The notes under the pieces: model-generated
Seen by the model: only the letters and a program-made list of their open reading frames with translations
The model's database searches: none
Told to the model about the DNA's origin: nothing
In this document: in pieces, positions 15,352-22,708 of the stretch
Numbering within the stretch: position 1 is the first letter of the stretch
Layout: each line of letters opens with the position of its first letter
Program-made: the position numbers and the translations under genes
Source: JAVEYA01 sp034003745
GTDB lineage: Bacteria > Bacillota > Peptococcia > DRI-13 > PHAD01
DNA length: 22,708 nt
Reading direction: 5' to 3'
Assembly (NCBI GenBank): GCA_034003745.1
Contig: JAVEYA010000029.1
Span: 1-22,708 of the forward strand

Positions 15352-16356
15352 ATGATTAAAAAGAAGCTATTGGTGGTTGCCCTTATTCTGGTAATGCTGA
15401 TTTTATCCACAGGATGCAGCGGGAATAAACCTGCTGAGCAAGGTTCGGACAAGGTTGTGATTGAACATCCCAAGTCTTTGGTTATTTGTGCCAGCACCAT
15501 GGGTGGAACCTGGCATTCCGCCGCCACAAAAATATCTGAATTAATCATGATGGAATTCCCTGATATGTCGGTTTCCGTTATTGAGGGCGCTTCAGATTCG
15601 AACCTGCAATTAGTAAATAGCGGCAGAGACGCGCAAATGGGTTTTTCCAGTTCCATATCGGTGATGCCTGCTTTCGATGGGAGCAACCCTGTTGTTACGG
15701 ATGCCTCCAATTTAGAAGTGGTTCTTCCAATAACCTCCAGCTTTATTCAAACCGCTGTATGGGCTGACAGCAATATTAAAACTTACCCGGACCTTGTGGG
15801 TAAGAATGTTTCGCCCGGTACACAGGGCATGGCCTCCAAACTGGGGTTTGAAGCAATTATGGAAGCGTACGGATATAGTATTGCCGACATGGAAAAAGCG
15901 GGAACTACATATCAGCTGGCTGCTTGGGGTGAATATCCCGACTTAATGGGCGACGGACACATCGAAGCATGTTCTTTAAACGGGCCGGTCCCCGCCTCTA
16001 TTTTTATGCAGCTTGAAGCCAGCAAACCTATTCGTATTCTCAACTGCGGCAAAGAAGAACAAAAAGTGGTGCTGGCAAAGTATCCGTCTTTATTTGTCAA
16101 AACCTTTGCGCCCGGCGGATATAAAGGAACCACCGAAGCAGTAGACCTGTTCGGATATGCAGGTATGCTGGTCGCGAATGCGGAGCTTCCCGACGCTTTC
16201 CTGGTAAGAGTGGTGGAGCTTCTCCAGGAAAATAAAGAAGCCATCCAGAAGGAACTGCCTTTGTTTGATCTTTTGGGCTGGGAAAATGCAACAATCGGCA
16301 TGAATGAAAAAATTTCCAATAAGGCAGTATGGGAACTCATCCAAGCAAATCAATAA
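15352..16356 (+). CDS. TAXI-family TRAP transporter solute-receptor lipoprotein
   Basis: This is the extracytoplasmic receptor of a tripartite ATP-independent periplasmic transporter. It starts with a lipoprotein signal: basic MIKKK, a hydrophobic stretch and the lipobox LSTGC, with C22 as the lipidated residue. In a Gram-positive cell it would be anchored to the outer face of the membrane. The TAXI signature is seen in ICASTMGGTWHSAATKIS (TMGGTWH being the family's glycine-rich turn), followed by VSVIEGASDSNLQLVNSGR and ADSNIKTYPDLVGKNVSPG. The length of 334 residues fits. ATG 15352 follows AGGAGGGG. TAXI receptors are known for glutamate/2-oxoglutarate-type and other carboxylate ligands. 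The ligand here is not known. Confidence 0.94.
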   Translation: MIKKKLLVVALILVMLILSTGCSGNKPAEQGSDKVVIEHPKSLVICASTMGGTWHSAATKISELIMMEFPDMSVSVIEGASDSNLQLVNSGRDAQMGFSSSISVMPAFDGSNPVVTDASNLEVVLPITSSFIQTAVWADSNIKTYPDLVGKNVSPGTQGMASKLGFEAIMEAYGYSIADMEKAGTTYQLAAWGEYPDLMGDGHIEACSLNGPVPASIFMQLEASKPIRILNCGKEEQKVVLAKYPSLFVKTFAPGGYKGTTEAVDLFGYAGMLVANAELPDAFLVRVVELLQENKEAIQKELPLFDLLGWENATIGMNEKISNKAVWELIQANQ

Positions 16357-16400
16357 GAATATATAAACATAAACAACACAGGAACCAATTATGAATGAGC

Positions 16401-16425
16401 GGGAAAGGGTTAAAAACCCTTTCCC
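16401..16425 (+). other. Intercistronic hairpin between TRAP receptor and permease
   Basis: GGGAAAGGGTT (16401-16411) and AACCCTTTCCC (16415-16425) form a perfect 11-bp stem with an AAA loop. There is no T-tract after it, so it is not a standard terminator. It lies 45 bases after the receptor stop and 30 before the permease start. Such hairpins are known to protect the upstream message and raise binding-protein levels over permease levels. Confidence 0.7.
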
Positions 16426-16454
16426 CCGGCAGTTTAAAGTAAGGAGGACAAAGT

Positions 16455-18365
16455 ATGGTTCCGGAAACAGCAGCAACAAACGTGACGCCCAAAGCATCCC
16501 CTGCCAGTTGGATAAAGAACAGCATTTTTTGGAAAGTAAGTGTTATAGTTGCGTTGGCTATGGCGGCCTTTCATTTTTACACCTCTTGTTTCGGTGTTCT
16601 GGAAGCTTGGCGTCATCGCTCCGTCCATATGATTTTTATTCTCTTGTTGGCCTATTTGAGCTATGGAAAAATTACTAAATTTCGTTTGGCTGAAAAAGTT
16701 ATCACCCTGACTCTGGTAATCGTTTGTTCCGCTTATGTTCTGATTGGTTTTCCGGATATCTATTTGCGGGAAGGGATACCTACAACCGGAGATATTATTA
16801 TCGGAACAATCCTGACTTTTTTGATAATTGAAGCGGCTCGCCGTTATGTGGGCGCCCCGATGGCCATCATTGCCCTGCTGTTTTTTGCATACGCTTTGTT
16901 CGGGCACTACCTCCCCGGTCGTCTGGCTTCCCCGGATTTCAGCTACGGTAAAATTATGGCTCAGATTTTCAACTCCAATTACGGTATTTTTGGTTCTGTG
17001 ACCGGGGTAGCGGCAACAAATGTGGTTATGTTTATCTTCTTGGGTTCTTTTTTACAGGAGTCGGGCGGCAGTGACTTTTTTAGTGATTTTTCTATCATGG
17101 CTACCAAGAATATTACTGGGGGACCTGCTAAAGCTGCGGTTATTGCCAGCTGCCTGGTCGGAACAATTCAAGGGAATGCCATTTCTAATGTAGCCACTAC
17201 AGGCGCTTTTACCATTCCTTTAATGAAAAGGGCGGGCTATTCGCCGGTATTTGCGGGCGCTGTGGAAGCGGCCGCTTCCACAGGCGGAATGATTATGCCC
17301 CCGGTTATGGGCGCGGCAGCGTTCCTGCTGGCGGAATTAACAGGAACACCCTATAAGCAAATTATCCTATATTCAATTGTTCCTGCAATTCTCTATTATC
17401 TTGGCGTATATATGGCTATTCATTTACGGGCCCTCAAACTGAACCTTAAGCCTGTTTTGCAGGAAACATCGCTTAACCGTAAGGAATTATTCTGGCAGGG
17501 CTTGACTTGTATCTCGCCTTTTATCGTATTAATTACTTTTTTGATCAAAGGGTATTCAGCAATGTTTTCCGCTACTGCAGCTATCGGCATTCTTGTACTG
17601 ATATGGATTATCCGTCCGGTTAAAAGAATGACGCTCATGGATCTTAAAAAAGCCTTGGAAAACGGTTCGCGCGGTATGCTTTCCGTTAGTTCGGCCTGTA
17701 TAGCGGCAGGGGTTATAGTCGGTTTGATTTCCATCACCGGACTAGGCATTAAGGTCTCCGTTATTGTCGGTCTGTCCCAAAGCAATATATGGATGGTTTT
17801 ATTCCTGAGCATGATCGTGTGCATCATCCTGGGGATGGGACTGCCGGTTTCCGCATCCTATGTGCTTGCCGCTGTAACGGTGGGTCCCGTCTTGATCAAA
17901 TCCGGCTTACCCATGGTTCCGGCGCACCTGTTTCTGATGTATTTTGCGACCATGTCGGCGATTACCCCTCCGGTCGCTTTAGCTTCGTATACTGCCGCAG
18001 GTCTTTCAGGCGCTTCGCCGAACGACACCGGCTGGCAGGCGCTTCTTTTAGCCCTTCCTGCCTTCCTGGTTCCCTTTATCTTTATTTTTTCGCCTGAATT
18101 GCTGCTGATCGGTGAGGGTATGGATATTGTTCTTGCTATTATATCGGCCACCATCGGAATTATAGCGCTTTCTTTTGTTACGGAAGGATGGATGTTCGGC
18201 AAGATTCCCGTTTATTATCGGGCTTTGCTCTGTGTTACGGTTATCTCCTGTTTAATGGTTGGTCTCAAGTCGGATTTATTGGGTTATGCTATTTTGCTTT
18301 TTGTAGGCATTCAAAATTATTTAAAGTATAAAAAAAATCAAAACAATGCAATTATCGGATCCTAA
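16455..18365 (+). CDS. TRAP transporter permease, fused small and large subunits (4TM/12TM)
   Basis: This is the integral membrane part of the TRAP transporter, with the DctQ-like four-helix and DctM-like twelve-helix domains in one 636-residue chain, as is usual for TAXI systems. The first four segments lie at about residues 25-150 and the DctM part follows. Family features include VTGVAATNVVMFIFLGSFL, GPAKAAVIASCLVGTIQGNA, AASTGGMIMPPVMGAAAFL and the late GMGLPVSASYVLAAVTVGP. Transport is driven by an ion gradient rather than ATP. ATG 16455 has AAGGAGGACAA upstream. It is followed after 14 bases by the LeuA-like gene, so transport and metabolism are linked on one message. Confidence 0.95.
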   Translation: MVPETAATNVTPKASPASWIKNSIFWKVSVIVALAMAAFHFYTSCFGVLEAWRHRSVHMIFILLLAYLSYGKITKFRLAEKVITLTLVIVCSAYVLIGFPDIYLREGIPTTGDIIIGTILTFLIIEAARRYVGAPMAIIALLFFAYALFGHYLPGRLASPDFSYGKIMAQIFNSNYGIFGSVTGVAATNVVMFIFLGSFLQESGGSDFFSDFSIMATKNITGGPAKAAVIASCLVGTIQGNAISNVATTGAFTIPLMKRAGYSPVFAGAVEAAASTGGMIMPPVMGAAAFLLAELTGTPYKQIILYSIVPAILYYLGVYMAIHLRALKLNLKPVLQETSLNRKELFWQGLTCISPFIVLITFLIKGYSAMFSATAAIGILVLIWIIRPVKRMTLMDLKKALENGSRGMLSVSSACIAAGVIVGLISITGLGIKVSVIVGLSQSNIWMVLFLSMIVCIILGMGLPVSASYVLAAVTVGPVLIKSGLPMVPAHLFLMYFATMSAITPPVALASYTAAGLSGASPNDTGWQALLLALPAFLVPFIFIFSPELLLIGEGMDIVLAIISATIGIIALSFVTEGWMFGKIPVYYRALLCVTVISCLMVGLKSDLLGYAILLFVGIQNYLKYKKNQNNAIIGS

Positions 18366-18379
18366 AGGGGGAGTAAGGA

Positions 18380-19609
18380 ATGGCTCAAGAAAAATGGTTT
18401 ACGAAAGAATATTGGATAGGCGAACATAACTGGAATGACGAAGTAAGGAAGCAATTTGACCTGCCGGAAAAGGTATGGGTTCATGATGTTACGCTGAGAG
18501 AAGCTGAACAACATCCCGGTATCGTACTAAAGCCGGATGAAAAAATTGCTTTGGCTAAAGCGCTGGATGAACTAGGGGTATCGAGTATTGAGACATTCCC
18601 GATTGTATCGGCACAGGAAAAAGAAGTCTCCGCAGAAATCGTAAAAATGAACCTCAAAACGCAGTTAAGATGTTTGGCCCGGTGGCTTATAGCGGATATT
18701 GATACAGTGCTTGAATGCGGCGCTAAGGCGGCTGTGGTAGAAAATACGGTTAACCCCTGGGTTGTGAAAACATGTTATAGCCTGTCGGAGGATCAGATCG
18801 TTAAGAAGTTTGCGGAAGCGGTCAAGTACGCTAAAGATAACGGACTGCATGTTACAGCCATGCCCTGGGATATCGGCCGTATTTCCCTGCCGTTTTTGGA
18901 AAGGGTTTATAAGTCCATCGTTTACGATGGCGGAGCCGACCGCGTAGTGGTGTCGGACGGCATCGGCGTTACCCTGCCCTGGGCTGCTCCGTGGCTGGTC
19001 AAGAAAGTTCAAAGCTGGGTTCCGGGCATACCTGTGGAATGGCATTGTCATAATGAGATGGGACTGGCTACGGCAGATATGTTAGGGGCTGTTGTAGGCG
19101 GCGCCTCAGGCGTACATACTTCCTTATGCGGTTATGGCACGAGGGGCGGCAATGCGCCCACAGAAGAAGTTGTTTTGAATCTGGAAATACAGATGGGCGT
19201 AAAAACAGGGGTTGATCTAAAAAAACTTTATCCTGTCTGCAAATTGGCGCAAGATTTGACTAAAATTCGTATGCCCGGGAATAAAGCGGTTATCGGCGAT
19301 AATATTTTCACCTATTCCACCGGCTTGTCGATTGATATCTATGAAAAATGTAAAGCGGCCGGACGGGATAATGCCTATGTGCCGATAACCCCGGAATTAA
19401 TCGGAAGAAAAAGCGGCATTAAGATTGAATTAGGCAAAGGAAGCGGCAAGTCCACAATAAAAAGACGGCTGGACGAATATAAGATTACCGCAACGGATCA
19501 ACAAATCGAAGAAATTACTGTTCTGGTTAAAGAAGAAGGGACGCTCCGTAAAAGCTCCCTGGATGACAGCGTCTTTTTGGATATCGTTGCAAAAATATTA
19601 CAGAGATAG
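18380..19609 (+). CDS. Divergent DRE-TIM metallolyase (LeuA/HMGL-like aldolase or synthase)
   Basis: The 409-residue protein has the HMGL-like TIM barrel of isopropylmalate/homocitrate synthases and HMG-CoA lyase. These enzymes make or break a C-C bond next to a carboxylate. Visible features are HDVTLREAEQHPG (D36, R40, E41), SSIETFPIVS, the metal site HCHNE (H222, H224), and HTSLCGYGTRGGNAPTEEVV as the glycine-rich segment. The usual family strings are DTTLRDGEQ, HCHND and the GxGERAGN motif, so several active-site neighbours are changed. It has no LeuA-type C-terminal allosteric domain. GGGGGAG stands before ATG 18380. The 14-base spacing from the permease and 16-base spacing to the VOC gene indicate one operon. 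Whether it acts as a lyase or a synthase is not decidable here. Confidence 0.87.
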   Translation: MAQEKWFTKEYWIGEHNWNDEVRKQFDLPEKVWVHDVTLREAEQHPGIVLKPDEKIALAKALDELGVSSIETFPIVSAQEKEVSAEIVKMNLKTQLRCLARWLIADIDTVLECGAKAAVVENTVNPWVVKTCYSLSEDQIVKKFAEAVKYAKDNGLHVTAMPWDIGRISLPFLERVYKSIVYDGGADRVVVSDGIGVTLPWAAPWLVKKVQSWVPGIPVEWHCHNEMGLATADMLGAVVGGASGVHTSLCGYGTRGGNAPTEEVVLNLEIQMGVKTGVDLKKLYPVCKLAQDLTKIRMPGNKAVIGDNIFTYSTGLSIDIYEKCKAAGRDNAYVPITPELIGRKSGIKIELGKGSGKSTIKRRLDEYKITATDQQIEEITVLVKEEGTLRKSSLDDSVFLDIVAKILQR

Positions 19610-19625
19610 TCGGGGTGGTGATTCT

Positions 19626-20024
19626 GTGATCAAAAACATAGAGCATATCGGCATTGCCGTATTTGATTTGGAAAAAGCCCTGAAGTTCTATCATGATTTA
19701 TTGGGGTTTGAAATCGGGGAAATAAAAGAAAACCCGGCCCGGAAAGTAAGAATGGCTTTTGTAAATGCAGGGGGATTCCGGCTTGAACTGATTCAGCCTA
19801 CGCATTCTGACGCTCCGATAGCTTCAGATATGGAAAAAGAGGGCGAAGGCATTCACCATTTTTGTATGCAAGTGAGTGGACTGGATTCCCTGATGGAAAC
19901 GCTTAAAGAAAAGGGAATAAAATTTATTGATCAAAAACCCCGCCCAGGCGCCGGCGGAGGTAGAATAGCCTTTGTTGATCCTGCCTCCGCCGGGGGAGTC
20001 AGGATAGAATTCAGGGAACTATAG
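19626..20024 (+). CDS. VOC-family protein, methylmalonyl-CoA epimerase-like
   Basis: This 132-residue vicinal-oxygen-chelate protein is made of two beta-alpha-beta-beta-beta modules. The opening IEHIGIAVFDLEKALKFYHD is typical of methylmalonyl-CoA epimerase, as are GGFRLELIQP, GEGIHHFCMQV and the ending AGGVRIEFREL. The metal ligands are likely H7, the Glu or Gln of LELIQ, the His of GIHHF and the Glu of VRIEF. I chose GTG 19626, preceded by GGGGTGGTG, because the ATG at 19563 lies inside the previous gene and would add 21 unrelated residues. The protein could epimerise or isomerise a CoA ester or a hydroxy acid made by the neighbouring enzymes. No mutase gene is nearby, so a true methylmalonyl-CoA role is unproven. 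Confidence 0.85.
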   Translation: MIKNIEHIGIAVFDLEKALKFYHDLLGFEIGEIKENPARKVRMAFVNAGGFRLELIQPTHSDAPIASDMEKEGEGIHHFCMQVSGLDSLMETLKEKGIKFIDQKPRPGAGGGRIAFVDPASAGGVRIEFREL

Positions 20025-20049
20025 GCAGCCTGGAAGGAAACGGAGTGAT

Positions 20050-20787
20050 ATGGGTATGAAAGGAAAAGTAGCGATTATTACCGGAGGGGGCACAGGGATT
20101 GGCAGATCGACCTCCTTAAGCTTGAGTCGGCGGGGGGCTATTGTAGTAATAAATTACTCCAGATCAAAAGAAGAGGCGGAAGAAACGCTCCGGGAAATAG
20201 TTTCACAGGGCGGGCGAGGTATCGTATATAAAGCGGATGTGGCAGATGACCAGGCAGTCAGAGGGATGATCAAGGATGTGGCCGGGCAGTATGGACAGCT
20301 GGATATACTGGTTAATAATGCAGGTGTCACAGATTTTGTGGCCTACAGTAATTTGGAGGGATTAACCGACGAGATATGGGACCGGGCCTTTGGGGTAAAT
20401 GTAAAAGGAACCTTCTATTGCTGCCGGGCTGCAGCGCCTTATTTAAAAGAACGCAGAGGATGTATCGTTAACACTGCTTCTATTGCCGGGGTAACCGGTC
20501 AGGGCAGCTCTATGGCTTATGCCGCCACCAAAGCGGCAATCATCAGTCTGACAAAATCATTAGCCCGGGCCTTGGCGCCTGAGATCAGAGTAAACAGTGT
20601 ATCTCCAGGAATCGTTCTGACCCGCTGGGTGGCCGGGCAGGAAAGCCATATTGACAGACTAAGCCGGGGTACGCCCCTGGGCAGGCCGTGTAATCCTGAG
20701 GATGTTGCTGAAGTAACCCTTGGCCTGATAGAAAATGCCGGGATGGTAACAGGTCAAAATATCATAATTGACGGCGGGATAATATAA
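20050..20787 (+). CDS. Short-chain dehydrogenase/reductase (FabG-like SDR)
   Basis: This is a classical 245-residue SDR oxidoreductase using NAD(P). The Rossmann motif is TGGGTGIG (residues 11-18), the structural motif NNAG lies at 89-92, and the catalytic set is N117, S144, Y157 and K161 (YAATK). The ending GQNIIIDGGI is the usual SDR finish. The start ATG 20050 follows GGAGTGAT; ATG 20056 is an alternative. It is the last gene of the TRAP-linked cluster and is followed by a strong terminator. It probably oxidises a hydroxy acid or hydroxyacyl intermediate. An anabolic FabG role is less likely in this setting, since no other fatty acid synthesis genes are present. Confidence 0.92.
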   Translation: MGMKGKVAIITGGGTGIGRSTSLSLSRRGAIVVINYSRSKEEAEETLREIVSQGGRGIVYKADVADDQAVRGMIKDVAGQYGQLDILVNNAGVTDFVAYSNLEGLTDEIWDRAFGVNVKGTFYCCRAAAPYLKERRGCIVNTASIAGVTGQGSSMAYAATKAAIISLTKSLARALAPEIRVNSVSPGIVLTRWVAGQESHIDRLSRGTPLGRPCNPEDVAEVTLGLIENAGMVTGQNIIIDGGII

Positions 20788-20804
20788 GTCTCTACCTCCT
20801 CTTG

Positions 20805-20851
20805 CCAGACAGGCCGATTTCAGAATCATTCGGTCTGTCTGGTTTTATTTT
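20805..20851 (+). terminator. Intrinsic terminator of the TRAP/catabolic operon
   Basis: A 13-bp stem (CCAGACAGGCCGA at 20805-20817 and TCGGTCTGTCTGG at 20830-20842) has one G-U pair and a 12-base loop and is followed by TTTTATTTT. It separates the SDR gene from the hydrogenase-like gene. Confidence 0.93.
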
Positions 20852-20881
20852 GGGACAAGGGGACAACAGGTCCCTTGTCCC
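20852..20881. repeat. REP-like palindrome (GGGACAAGGG ... CCCTTGTCCC)
   Basis: A perfect 10-bp inverted repeat with a 10-base middle directly abuts the operon terminator. The arm sequence resembles GGGACA-type REP palindromes that some bacteria carry in many copies, often mobilised by Y1/RAYT transposases. Only this copy is present in the window and no transposase is seen. Confidence 0.65.
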
Positions 20882-20968
20882 CAGGAGATTGAATGGAAAG
20901 ATATTGGCATGTCTTAAAAGGCAATTGTCAACACTATGGAGGATACGCTTTAGTAAAGGAGCATCTCC

Positions 20969-22246
20969 ATGTTGGAAAGGTTAACCTATGAACAGATCTT
21001 CAGCCGCCTTGTGGAGTCGGCCTATACCGGCTCCCTGCATGAAGAAATCCGGCGGCTTAATCCGGATAATGACGCCAGGACGGGTAGTCTGATTCAATAT
21101 GCCTCGGGCGGCGGCGCCCCGGATAAAGTCATCTTCAAAGTGGGCGCATGCCGCCCCGGCGAGGATTGCGGTGAAGACCACTGCCAGGTGGCGTGCCTTT
21201 TTAATGCCATTGAAAGAGACGAGGCCGGCGAGGTAGTGATTAAAGATGATTACTGTGTTCATTGCGGGGATTGTATCCAGGTTTGCCCTTATGACAATCT
21301 GGTGGATAAAAAAGAATTTATTCCCTTAATGGAGGTCTTACGGGATCGTACCGTTCCGGTTTACGCCATTACAGCCCCGGCTTTGACCGGTCAATTCGGT
21401 CAGGACGTAACCATGGGTAAATTCCGGGCAGCCTTAAAACGCCTGGGTTTTTACGGGATGGTGGAGGTGGCCTTGTTTGCCGATATCCTGACCCTCAAGG
21501 AGGCCTTAGAATTTGATATCCACGTGCAAAAAGAAGGGGATTTTGTGCTGACCAGTTGTTGCTGCCCTATGTGGTGGGGGATGATTAAGAAAGTCTATGG
21601 GCAATTGATTGCCCATATCTCTCCTTCTATTTCCCCGATGATCGCTTGCGGCAGGAGCATCAAAGCCCTGCATCCGGAGGCTAAAGTGGTTTTCATCGGT
21701 CCCTGTATCGCGAAAAAAGCTGAAGCCAAAGAACCTGAAGTCAAAGATGCCGTAGATGTGGTCCTGACCTTCAGGGAAATGGAACAAATCTTTGTCGCCA
21801 CAGGTATAAAGCCTGGCGAGATGCCTGAGGATGAAAGCGACCATTCTTCCCGGGCCGGGCGCATTTATGCCCGTACGGGCGGGGTAAGCGAGGCGGTCAA
21901 AGCTACCCTGGAGCGTCTGCGCCCCGGTAGAAAGATCGCGCTTAAAGCCGTGCAGGCGGACGGTGTGGCCCAGTGCCGGAAACTGCTTCAGGATGCCTTA
22001 GACGGTAAAATCGAGGCGAATTTTTATGAAGGAATGGGCTGTGGCGGAGGTTGTGTAGGAGGCCCTAAGGTTCTGCTGGATCCAGCCCGGGGGACCTGTT
22101 GCGTCAATGAATATGGGGCAGAAGCCGCGAGCGCCACGCCTGTGGACAATGAATATGTCCTTGGCTTTCTTAAAAAAATGGGTTTTGCCGAAATCGACCA
22201 GCTTCTGGAAGGGGAGAAATCCCGGATGTTCAAGCGCAAGTTCTAA
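20969..22246 (+). CDS. [FeFe]-hydrogenase-like protein with ferredoxin and H-cluster domains
   Basis: The 425-residue protein combines a two-cluster ferredoxin-like N-terminus with the large-subunit domain of [FeFe] hydrogenases. The first cysteine set is C61, C67, C72, C76, with unusual spacing. The second is C96, C99, C102, C106 in CVHCGDCIQVCP, a standard 4Fe-4S motif. The H-cluster motifs are TSCCCPMWW (195-203; usual TSCCPxW), IGPCIAKKAEA (244-253; usual MPCxxKxxE) and YEGMGCGGGC (353-362; usual ExMACxGGC). All cluster-binding cysteines seem present, but the flanking residues differ from bidirectional HydA enzymes. ARTGGVSEAV matches the conserved TGGV segment. No HydB/C-type NADH module or maturase lies beside it. 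AAAGGAG precedes ATG 20969 by 8 bases. It may be a sensory or non-canonical hydrogenase. Confidence 0.88.
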   Translation: MLERLTYEQIFSRLVESAYTGSLHEEIRRLNPDNDARTGSLIQYASGGGAPDKVIFKVGACRPGEDCGEDHCQVACLFNAIERDEAGEVVIKDDYCVHCGDCIQVCPYDNLVDKKEFIPLMEVLRDRTVPVYAITAPALTGQFGQDVTMGKFRAALKRLGFYGMVEVALFADILTLKEALEFDIHVQKEGDFVLTSCCCPMWWGMIKKVYGQLIAHISPSISPMIACGRSIKALHPEAKVVFIGPCIAKKAEAKEPEVKDAVDVVLTFREMEQIFVATGIKPGEMPEDESDHSSRAGRIYARTGGVSEAVKATLERLRPGRKIALKAVQADGVAQCRKLLQDALDGKIEANFYEGMGCGGGCVGGPKVLLDPARGTCCVNEYGAEAASATPVDNEYVLGFLKKMGFAEIDQLLEGEKSRMFKRKF

Positions 22247-22364
22247 GGTATGGGGATATTAAATGACATGGTGAAGACAGGGAAGAAGGAAGAATCAGAA
22301 TTACAGCGAATAAATACTTTAAAACTTTAACCAAAATATTGTACATTTGAGGAGGTAAGATGTA

Positions 22365-22708
22365 ATGGCCAACGTGGGAGTAATTGGTATTGGACAAATG
22401 GGTAAAGGCATGGTTAAGAACCTGATTAAGGCCGGACATACTGTTTATGCGTACGATCCTTTTCCGGCAGCGGCAGAGAAGGGTAAAGAATTAGGGGCTA
22501 CTGTACTGGGTACTCCTAAGGAAGTCGCGGAGAAAGTGGAGATCCTTTTGGCAAGCCTGCCGACCACCCAGGCAGTATATGACGCCGTCACCGCGGCGCT
22601 GCCCGGTCTGAAATCTGGCGCAGTTGTCTGCGATATGAGTACGACAGCCGTTTCTGTGGAAAAAGAACTCTATGAACTGTGCAAAGCCAAAGGCGTCGGC
22701 TATCTGGA
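22365..22708 (+). CDS. 3-hydroxyisobutyrate/tartronate semialdehyde dehydrogenase-family protein (partial, 3' end beyond window)
   Basis: The reading frame starts at ATG 22365 with GGAGG about 9 bases upstream and stays open to the window edge, giving the first 114 residues of a family of about 290. The N-terminal Rossmann motif is VGVIGIGQMGKGMVKNL, with the GHTVYAYDP strand after it. PTTQAVYDAV and CDMSTTAVSVEKEL follow, the latter being the usual substrate-binding DxST site. These NAD(P) enzymes act on 3-hydroxyisobutyrate, tartronate semialdehyde (GarR/GlxR) or similar beta-hydroxy acids. GarR-like enzymes occur with galactarate-type dehydratases, but here a terminator and the hydrogenase gene lie between this gene and the UxaA-like gene. 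Any joint pathway is therefore only a possibility. Confidence 0.88.
   Translation, partial: MANVGVIGIGQMGKGMVKNLIKAGHTVYAYDPFPAAAEKGKELGATVLGTPKEVAEKVEILLASLPTTQAVYDAVTAALPGLKSGAVVCDMSTTAVSVEKELYELCKAKGVGYL

Noticed and set aside
16391..16678. Plus-strand open frame of 95 codons overlapping the start of the TRAP permease
   Set aside because: It includes the intercistronic hairpin and overlaps strong membrane-segment coding in another frame; it lacks a ribosome binding site.
20802..20984. Plus-strand open frame of 60 codons between the SDR and hydrogenase-like genes
   Set aside because: It runs through the terminator hairpin and the REP-like palindrome and overlaps the next gene start, so it is not a plausible protein.

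Overview
The window looks like chromosomal DNA of an anaerobic, low-to-mid GC Bacillota (Firmicutes), most likely a Clostridia or Peptococcaceae-type organism. The evidence is an AddAB recombination nuclease of Bacillus type, an FMN riboswitch in front of an ECF-type riboflavin transporter, strong GGAGG-like ribosome binding sites with some TTG/GTG starts, and a [FeFe]-hydrogenase-like protein. The genus cannot be fixed from the sequence alone. All recognised genes lie on the + strand.

Housekeeping region (1-11.2 kb). The window opens with a short gene tail and the acetolactate synthase regulatory subunit (ilvN). Next come the overlapping addB-addA genes, an FMN riboswitch with terminator and its target ribU, a YchF-like GTPase/ATPase paralog, a tiny Cys-rich protein, a Nudix-fold protein with a degraded Nudix box, and four tRNA genes (Phe, Gly, Cys, Leu) ending in a strong terminator. 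Two copies of a palindromic intergenic repeat (621-698 and 8666-8764) sit just upstream of addB and the YchF-like gene.

Accessory region (11.2-20.85 kb). After the tRNAs come a small coiled-coil protein and a type II haloacid dehalogenase with all family catalytic residues, then a terminator. A catabolic and uptake cluster follows: a UxaA/SuyB-family lyase large subunit, a GntR/FCD repressor, a cyclase-family metal hydrolase, a TAXI-type TRAP receptor lipoprotein, a fused TRAP permease, a divergent DRE-TIM (LeuA/HMGL-like) lyase or synthase, a methylmalonyl-CoA-epimerase-like VOC protein and a short-chain dehydrogenase. It ends at a strong terminator (20805-20851). An 11-bp AT-rich motif recurs (one copy 10/11) in the promoter regions of the lyase, the repressor and the cyclase gene. 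This suggests one regulon controlled by the local GntR protein. The cluster reads as import of a small carboxylate followed by hydrolysis or lysis, C-C bond cleavage or condensation, isomerisation and oxidation. The actual substrate cannot be read from the sequence.

Right end (20.85-22.7 kb). A short REP-like palindrome precedes a monomeric ferredoxin-plus-H-cluster protein with unusual H-cluster motifs. The window then ends inside a 3-hydroxyisobutyrate dehydrogenase-family gene. No transposase, integrase, CRISPR array or rRNA was found.
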